From Alkaliphilus oremlandii OhILAs (lineage in GTDB: Bacteria > Bacillota > Clostridia > Peptostreptococcales > Natronincolaceae), in assembly GCF_000018325.1 (NCBI RefSeq), contig NC_009922.1:2666001-2730000 (forward strand): a DNA stretch of 64,000 nt, written 5' to 3'. Every line of letters starts with the position of its first letter. Within the stretch, counting starts at the first letter, position 1. Of the stretch, positions 58,472-64,000 are shown one piece after another. The translations under genes and the position numbers were made by a program. Below the pieces are notes generated by a model. That model had not been told where the DNA came from and ran no database searches. It saw only the letters and a list, made by a program, of their open reading frames with translations.

Positions 58472-60475
58472 CTATTTGACTTTAAACTTAGCTATTAAAT
58501 CCTGTAAGTTTTCTGCCAATGTATTCATATCTCTGCTTGCACTAGAAATTTCCTCCATAGAAGCTAATTGTTCTTCGGTTGAAGCAGAAACTTCTTCTGT
58601 TGCAGCTGCATTTTCTTCTGCTATGGCGGATAAATTTTCAATAATGCCGATTATTTCATCCTTCATTTGTGCCATATTTTTGCTGGAAGTACTTAGTTCA
58701 TCCATCATTGTTTTGGTCAATGCAATTGCATCTGCAATTCCACTAAAGGTGTATTTGGTAGTTTCTACGCTGTTTTGTTGGGTCTTTGTAAGTTCAGACA
58801 CATTCTTAATAACTTCCACTGTAATATTTGAGTTGTCCTGTAATTCTTTCACAACTTTTTCTATTTCTTTAGTAGAAGCACTGGACTGCTCTGCTAGCTT
58901 TCTTATTTCTTCCGCTACTACAGCAAATCCCCTTCCAGCTTCTCCTGCTCGTGCTGCTTCTATTGCTGCGTTAAGAGCTAATAGGTTCGTCTGATCTGCT
59001 ATGCTTTGTATTACTTTACTAGCCTCATCTATCTTTTCTGAGCTAGCATTTGTTTTTATAATTCCATCGTATACTTTCTGAATTGCTTCTGTGCTTTCCT
59101 TCGTTTTATCTGTTAATTCATTTACTACATCCGTTCCTTTATCCTTTAGTTGCATTACTAGATCTGCTTGCCCCATTAATTTAGTCATATAGTCTAACTC
59201 TGCCTCAATCACTTCTCCTAATTCACTAGCCTTCCTTACACCATCCTCAGTGTTTTTGGCCTGATCTGTAGCGCCTTCAGCGATTTGTTCTATCGTTCTT
59301 GCTACTTCTTCTGTTGCAATAGAGGATTGTGTCGATGTAGCTGCTAGTGCTTCTGAGGATACCGTAACTTGTCCAGCTGATTCACCTACTTTACCTATAA
59401 ACTCTCTTAGGCTCAGTGTGATAGATTGCATGGATTTGGCTAGAGCACCGATCTCATCATTTCTATCTATAAGATTTTTAGGTAAATCGCAAGAAGCATC
59501 TAAATTAGCAATATATTGAGCATATCTAGCACCTTCTTTAATGGGTTTGGATATACTACCGGATATAAAATAAAATATAATTAATGTCACTAATATAATA
59601 AATAAAGTCATCATAATAATAGTTTTTAAAACACTATCACTTTCTTGTCTTACTTGAGACAGTGGAATTTCTATTGCCAAGCTCCAATTGGGTGTTCCCT
59701 TAATATTAGAAAATATTAACATGCTTTTTTCCCCATCGGGGCTAGTAATGGTTTGGGTTGTGGTTTCTCCCAAAACCATCTTTTCTCCTGCTTCCTCTAA
59801 GCCTTCGTATCCTTTTTCCTTGGCCTCTAAAACATTTAATTGTAGTTTGATTCTTTCTTCTGGATGAGCTATAATGAGTCCTTTTCCATCTACAATCATA
59901 CCATATCCATTATTACCGATCTTAATTTCTCCAGCGATTTCTGAAAGCTTATCAATTTTGATTACGCCAGCAAAAGCGCCTATTAATTTTCCATTTTCAT
60001 CTTCTACAGGATGAACAATTGTTACGATTGGTTCCTTTGTTACTTCAGATATCATTGGATTGGATATGTATGTTTTTTGCTTTTCATCTACGATGGCTTT
60101 AAAGTCTTCTCTATTTCTTATGTTTCCAGCGCCACCGGTTGTCGTGTAAAAGTTTCCGTCTAAGTCTGCAAACCACATTAATAAAAAGTCTTTCCTTAGT
60201 TGAGTTCCTCTGTGGTCTAAATAAGGCTTTATCTGTTCCCAATCGCCGGTCTTTATAATTTCCTGCGTAGATATGGCTTCAACCTCATAACTGTTTCCAT
60301 AGATCCACTTAGAAATTTCTTCGCTTCTTGCATTTGTAATTTGAGTGAGCATATTTTCCGTTAAAGGCATGATTGTATTACTAACTTCCTGATAAACAAA
60401 AAAACCTAAGATTGACAATAGCGTAAAGATTGATAATCCAAATAATACTACTATTTTTTTACGTATGGATCCCAT
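58472..60475 (-). CDS. Methyl-accepting chemotaxis protein with dCACHE sensor
   Basis: 667 residues. First membrane segment about 10-30, a dCACHE-type sensor domain to about 275 (GDWEQIKPYLDHRGTQLRKD, IKIGNNGYGMIVDGKGLIIAHPE), second membrane segment about 280-303, HAMP, then the signalling hairpin with IADQTNLLALNAAIEAARAGEAGRGFAVVAEEIRKLAEQSS. It ends soon after the methylation region with no tail. The ATG at 60475 is preceded by CAGGAA and GGGAGG; a TTG three codons earlier is too close to GGGAGG. It is located between flgL and hag. Confidence 0.93.
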   Translation of the reverse strand: MGSIRKKIVVLFGLSIFTLLSILGFFVYQEVSNTIMPLTENMLTQITNARSEEISKWIYGNSYEVEAISTQEIIKTGDWEQIKPYLDHRGTQLRKDFLLMWFADLDGNFYTTTGGAGNIRNREDFKAIVDEKQKTYISNPMISEVTKEPIVTIVHPVEDENGKLIGAFAGVIKIDKLSEIAGEIKIGNNGYGMIVDGKGLIIAHPEERIKLQLNVLEAKEKGYEGLEEAGEKMVLGETTTQTITSPDGEKSMLIFSNIKGTPNWSLAIEIPLSQVRQESDSVLKTIIMMTLFIILVTLIIFYFISGSISKPIKEGARYAQYIANLDASCDLPKNLIDRNDEIGALAKSMQSITLSLREFIGKVGESAGQVTVSSEALAATSTQSSIATEEVARTIEQIAEGATDQAKNTEDGVRKASELGEVIEAELDYMTKLMGQADLVMQLKDKGTDVVNELTDKTKESTEAIQKVYDGIIKTNASSEKIDEASKVIQSIADQTNLLALNAAIEAARAGEAGRGFAVVAEEIRKLAEQSSASTKEIEKVVKELQDNSNITVEVIKNVSELTKTQQNSVETTKYTFSGIADAIALTKTMMDELSTSSKNMAQMKDEIIGIIENLSAIAEENAAATEEVSASTEEQLASMEEISSASRDMNTLAENLQDLIAKFKVK

Positions 60476-60588
60476 TTCCTGCAAAACCTCCCATAAATAT
60501 TAAAACTGATCTTTTGCTTTTAATTACTTTAATCTCCTATGTTGAATCGTAATCCTTTATTGGTAATAAGTTCTTCATTAGGACTGGC

Positions 60589-61905
60589 TTATCTTAAAAA
60601 ATCTAACAATGTTGGCTGAATGATTCTCGCACCAACCTGTAGGGAGGCTCTGTATACATTTTCTTCATTCATTAATCGAATGGCTGTTTCTGACAGATCC
60701 GCATCTTCTAGTTTTGATTGTAGCTCTCTTAGATTGATAGCATCATCTTCTATTCTTCCCAGAATAAGCTCTGTTCGATTGACCTTCGCACCGATATCCC
60801 CACGGACAGCCAGGGCTTTGTCTATAAACTTATCCAATGGTCCTAGAAGCTGGCTAACTTCTTCATAATTTGCTTCGATCAGTTTTTGCTCTATTCTCTC
60901 TATAAGATTAATGAGCCCTGCTTTCTTTGGTTGCGCCACAATCCCCTTTACCTCTCCACTATTTGTAAAGGTCTTAAAGTCTAAATTATTGATATCTACG
61001 GGTATTTCTTTTTCTAATAGAAGCTTATTCCACTCTTCCTTTTGGGTCGGATCTAATCCTGTAAAACCAGTATTAACTGCGTTATATATAGCTTCCTTTG
61101 TAGCCTCTACATCTAGGGTAGGTGGTGTTCCGCTGTATGTTCCAGAAATTTCAGGACCCGTTAAGGTGACTCCGTCTCCTATTTTAATTTCCCAACCATA
61201 CTCTGGGGTAGCTGTACTTGGAGGGGTAGCTGGAAGTCCAGTTAATTTAATTTTAGCTCCAAGAAAGTCTATTTCCTTAACTTCACCAACTGCAGAAGGT
61301 AGTTCCACATTCATAGACAAATCCACAGCCTCAAATAGTGCTGTTCCAATGGTATTAATATTTAGTTCTTCCCCTACACCTACCATGTAGTTGATTCTAT
61401 GGTCAACAATGCCTTTATCTAAAAACTGAGTAGGGTTTATATTATAAGTTCCATCCGCATTTAACAATGGCTTGTCTGTATTTTTACCAGAGAAAATATA
61501 GTTTCCAGAGTAAGTCGTATTTCCCATACTTATAATCTGCTGTTTGATCTGTGCAACTTCATTTTGGATGTTTTTTGTTTGTTCCGCTGTAAGGGTTCCA
61601 TTGGCACCCTGTATCATAATATCTCTTAGTCTAACGAGGGTTCCTGTGTCGCTTACTAGACCTAGTATGGCTCCTTCTGTATTCTCTAGCCAAGAGGATG
61701 CATCTTCTACGTTTTTCTTGAACTGTGCCAGCTCGCTTCGATCTGATTTTATCTTTAGAACCCTTGTGATGCCCACTGGATCATCTGAAGGCCTGTGAAT
61801 CTTTTTACCCGTATTATATTCTAGCTGCGTTCTGTCCAGCTTTCTAATATTCGTCTGTAGATTTCTGGTCATATTGGCAATCATCATATTATTTGTTATC
61901 CGCAT
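60589..61905 (-). CDS. flgL: Hook-filament junction protein FlgL (HAP3)
   Basis: 438 residues. N-terminal flagellin-like domain MRITNNMMIANMTRNLQTN, then TGKKIHRPSDDPVGITRVL; the C-terminus ends in LMNEENVYRASLQVGARIIQPTLLDF. FlgL joins FlgK to flagellin. The centre contains an insertion of about 120 residues, making it longer than Bacillus FlgL. The ATG at 61905 follows AGGGGGA by six bases; the TTG two codons before is not needed. Eleven bases after flgK. Confidence 0.95.
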   Translation of the reverse strand: MRITNNMMIANMTRNLQTNIRKLDRTQLEYNTGKKIHRPSDDPVGITRVLKIKSDRSELAQFKKNVEDASSWLENTEGAILGLVSDTGTLVRLRDIMIQGANGTLTAEQTKNIQNEVAQIKQQIISMGNTTYSGNYIFSGKNTDKPLLNADGTYNINPTQFLDKGIVDHRINYMVGVGEELNINTIGTALFEAVDLSMNVELPSAVGEVKEIDFLGAKIKLTGLPATPPSTATPEYGWEIKIGDGVTLTGPEISGTYSGTPPTLDVEATKEAIYNAVNTGFTGLDPTQKEEWNKLLLEKEIPVDINNLDFKTFTNSGEVKGIVAQPKKAGLINLIERIEQKLIEANYEEVSQLLGPLDKFIDKALAVRGDIGAKVNRTELILGRIEDDAINLRELQSKLEDADLSETAIRLMNEENVYRASLQVGARIIQPTLLDFLR

Positions 61906-61916
61906 AGTCAATCCCC

Positions 61917-63485
61917 CTATCTGCCTACGATACCGATTCTATTGATCAGTACATCCAGCATTTCATCGATGGTTGTCATCATTCTTGCTGAAGCATTATA
62001 TGCATGTTGAAACTTCACCATATTGGCCAATTCCTCATCTTCAGAAACACCAGATATGGACATTCTTTTTTTATCGATTTCATTGAGTAAAACTGCTTGG
62101 TTGTCTGCATTTCTACCTGCTTCCTCTTTCTCTACACCCAGAGTTCCTATTAAAGACTTTATAAAGTCCTCTGGCTTTCCTTCAGTAAACATGCCTTGAT
62201 CGTGTCTAAGATTCACGATATCCAGCATAATACTGCCATCATTTGGCAGCAAATTCTTCTCTTTAGATGCTGCAATATTGTTTGGATCTTCTATATCTAA
62301 GGAAATTCGTATATTCGATGCATTGATATTCCCTAGTCCTGCAACGGTAGCGTCTACACTTGTAACTCTCCCATCTGCATCTTTTGTAGCAGCACCTGTA
62401 GGCGTACTAATACCCTTTGCCGTAAAGAATGCTCTTCCCGCTTCTCCATCCAATCCGTATCCTTTTAGATGAATTTCATTGATTCGGTTCGCAAAAACCT
62501 TTACGAATTTATTTAATTCATTGATATAATGTGGAACCCCTTTGTTTTTTCCATCTTTTCCATCTCGCATGGTCAATATAGCGCCGAGTTCTCCTCCTAT
62601 TTTATCTACATCGGTATCTACATTCTCAGATTTATAAAACGATGTTCCGTCGGCCCATTCAATATCGTAGATATGAATCGATTTATCCATACCATCGAAA
62701 GGTTTCTTTAAATTCTGTTTCGCCTCGAGACCGGTAAAATCATTATGATACACAAGGGGCTTCCCCCCAACCTTAATTACCATTTGTTTATGCCCTAGCG
62801 TGCTGGGGTTGGTAACTTCCATAACATCTATATCTACGATTTTTGATAGTTCATCAATCAACACATTTCTTTGGTCTCTTAGGTCGTTGGCATTGCTGCC
62901 ATCTACTTCAAACCTTAAAATTTGATCATTTAAACGTGCAATCTGCTCTCCATAGGTATTGATGCTTTTTACCATGGATTGAACCTCAAAGTTATAATCT
63001 ACAACCATTTTTTCCAGCTGATTATACGTATGGTTCACAGAGTTCGTAAAAGTGGTTGCTCTCTGACGAACTAGGGCTCGCGTGGTAATATTGTTTGGAT
63101 TTTTACTAAGCTCATGGAAAGATTCAAACATCTGATCGATTACTTTGGTGATACCTGTATCCGATGGCTCGTTCATAATGGACTCAATAAAAGCCAAGCC
63201 ATCTGCCTTTGCATCCCAATATCCAAAAGCTGTTGCTTCATCTCGATATTTATAATCTAAAAACTCATTTCTAAGCTGATGTATTGCAGTGGTATCTACT
63301 CCTGTACCCAGCATTCCCTGCCCGCCAGCTAATTTTAGCGGTGTACTTTGTACCTGCTCTAGCCTCTGTCTGCTATAACCCTTTGTGTTGACGTTAGCCA
63401 AGTTATGACCAGTAATATCTAAAGCTCTTTGCGATGCAAAGAGCCCGGACTTTGCTGTTGTAAATCCTGTAAATGTTGATCTCAT
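61917..63485 (-). CDS. flgK: Hook-filament junction protein FlgK (HAP1)
   Basis: 522 residues. N-terminal rod/hook signature FTTAKSGLFASQRALDITGHNLANVNTKGYSRQR; C-terminal VKFQHAYNASARMMTTIDEMLDVLINRIG. It bridges the hook and FlgL. It lies 16 bases after flgN, in the order flgN-flgK-flgL conserved in Firmicutes. Confidence 0.96.
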   Translation of the reverse strand: MRSTFTGFTTAKSGLFASQRALDITGHNLANVNTKGYSRQRLEQVQSTPLKLAGGQGMLGTGVDTTAIHQLRNEFLDYKYRDEATAFGYWDAKADGLAFIESIMNEPSDTGITKVIDQMFESFHELSKNPNNITTRALVRQRATTFTNSVNHTYNQLEKMVVDYNFEVQSMVKSINTYGEQIARLNDQILRFEVDGSNANDLRDQRNVLIDELSKIVDIDVMEVTNPSTLGHKQMVIKVGGKPLVYHNDFTGLEAKQNLKKPFDGMDKSIHIYDIEWADGTSFYKSENVDTDVDKIGGELGAILTMRDGKDGKNKGVPHYINELNKFVKVFANRINEIHLKGYGLDGEAGRAFFTAKGISTPTGAATKDADGRVTSVDATVAGLGNINASNIRISLDIEDPNNIAASKEKNLLPNDGSIMLDIVNLRHDQGMFTEGKPEDFIKSLIGTLGVEKEEAGRNADNQAVLLNEIDKKRMSISGVSEDEELANMVKFQHAYNASARMMTTIDEMLDVLINRIGIVGR

Positions 63486-63501
63486 CCTATAATAGCCCCC
63501 T

Positions 63502-63996
63502 TTAAACCTTCATATCGAAGAAATTGATCGGTTTTATTTCTTTATTTTCCTCTGCCTTATTGCTGTATCGATTGCCGTCCTCCGGTACACGGGTCAGCAT
63601 CTCTAGGCTGAAATTGACGTACTCTAAGCTCTGATTCAGTAGCTTTTCATTAGCTTTATTGGTATTTTTTAAGCTTTGAATGGTTTCTAAAAGTTCATTT
63701 CGCAGCCCATCAATTTCTTTTCCTTCTGCTTCATCGATAAAAAGCAGCAGCTCTGAAACACTGTCTATTTCCGCTATGTTTAATTCCTCTGCAACATTGG
63801 TAAGTATGGATCTTCTGATTCGCTCAAAGGTTCCCATGGTCATAATAAATTGCTGTTCTTTTTTCGTAATATTTTCAAGGGTCTTTAAGTCCTTCGATTT
63901 TATGACTTTTGTTTTTTCTTCTGCTAGCCTTAAAACCTGACTGTATAATTGGTTCTCTTTTACTAAGGTTTCTTTTAGCTGCTCTATCGATTTCAT
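63502..63996 (-). CDS. flgN: FlgN family flagellar chaperone
   Basis: 164 residues. All-helical coiled-coil protein typical of FlgN (ENQLYSQVLRLAEEKTKVIKSKDLKTLENITKKEQQFI, and LNQSLEYVNFSLEML near the C-terminus). FlgN delivers FlgK and FlgL to the export gate. Immediately upstream of flgK; its start is four bases from the window edge, so upstream signals are not visible. Confidence 0.92.
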   Translation of the reverse strand: MKSIEQLKETLVKENQLYSQVLRLAEEKTKVIKSKDLKTLENITKKEQQFIMTMGTFERIRRSILTNVAEELNIAEIDSVSELLLFIDEAEGKEIDGLRNELLETIQSLKNTNKANEKLLNQSLEYVNFSLEMLTRVPEDGNRYSNKAEENKEIKPINFFDMKV

Positions 63997-64000
63997 GGTC

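Noticed and set aside
1..64000. CRISPR arrays, tRNA or rRNA genes
   Set aside because: I found no regularly spaced direct repeats, cas genes, cloverleaf-like sequences with CCA ends, or rRNA segments. A tRNAscan-SE and CRISPR finder run would confirm.

Overview
The window comes from a low-GC, motile, anaerobe-type Firmicute. Gene content and order (tsaE-tsaB-rimI-tsaD, flgN-flgK-flgL, fliW-csrA, flaG-fliD-fliS, hpf-secA-prfB), strong AGGAGG ribosome sites and prfB frameshifting fit the Clostridia. An Alkaliphilus-like lineage is my best guess, but it is an inference. Nearly all genes lie on the minus strand, so the text below often runs from high to low coordinates.

Region 1 (1-13.4 kb) is mostly housekeeping. 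It holds the end of an ABC-F gene, a DnaA-box cluster, a small unknown ORF, the t6A tRNA-modification genes tsaE/tsaB/tsaD with rimI, and a lipoprotein with FMN-binding-like repeats. It also holds a histidine kinase with an AraC-type response regulator, an FMN riboswitch controlling a RibU-type riboflavin transporter, a membrane protein next to an amidohydrolase, and tex.

Region 2 (13.4-31.5 kb) is flagellar. It has a large second flagellin with its own FliS-like chaperone, a long FliK-like protein followed by a stand-alone FlhB C-terminal domain (FlhX), a divergent yaaR, a chemoreceptor with a glutamate-rich tail, prfB, secA, hpf, and flaG-fliD-fliS-fliT-like. Between the fliT-like gene and hpf sits a free-standing noncoding RNA gene with its own sigma-A promoter, a folded GC-rich body and a terminator. 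A second DnaA-box cluster follows it.

Region 3 (31.5-46 kb) holds a class IV aminotransferase, a flavin-dependent oxidoreductase, fliW-csrA, a sigma-54 activator with a matching -24/-12 promoter in front of an NhaC-type antiporter, a complete Liv-type ABC transporter, an HDOD protein, a yvyF-like gene and gloA. A decayed IS3-family transposase lies at its end.

Region 4 (46-64 kb) is dedicated to flagellin modification and late flagellar structure. It has fliB (flagellin lysine methylase), a complete pseudaminic-acid pathway (pseB, C, F, H, I, G) plus an extra GNAT, an unknown gene under a perfect sigma-D promoter, a Maf-type glycosyltransferase, the main flagellin hag, a second chemoreceptor, and flgL, flgK and flgN.

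Taken together, the order flgN-flgK-flgL ... hag ... fliW-csrA ... flaG-fliD-fliS-fliT-hpf-secA-prfB is that of the Bacillus late-flagellar block, with large insertions. Six or seven sigma-D-type promoters (TAAA-N15/16-GCCGATAA) tie the late genes together, including two genes of unknown function. A GGA-loop hairpin in the hag leader suggests the FliW-CsrA-Hag translational circuit operates here. An 80-85 bp structured repeat occurs three times in intergenic positions.
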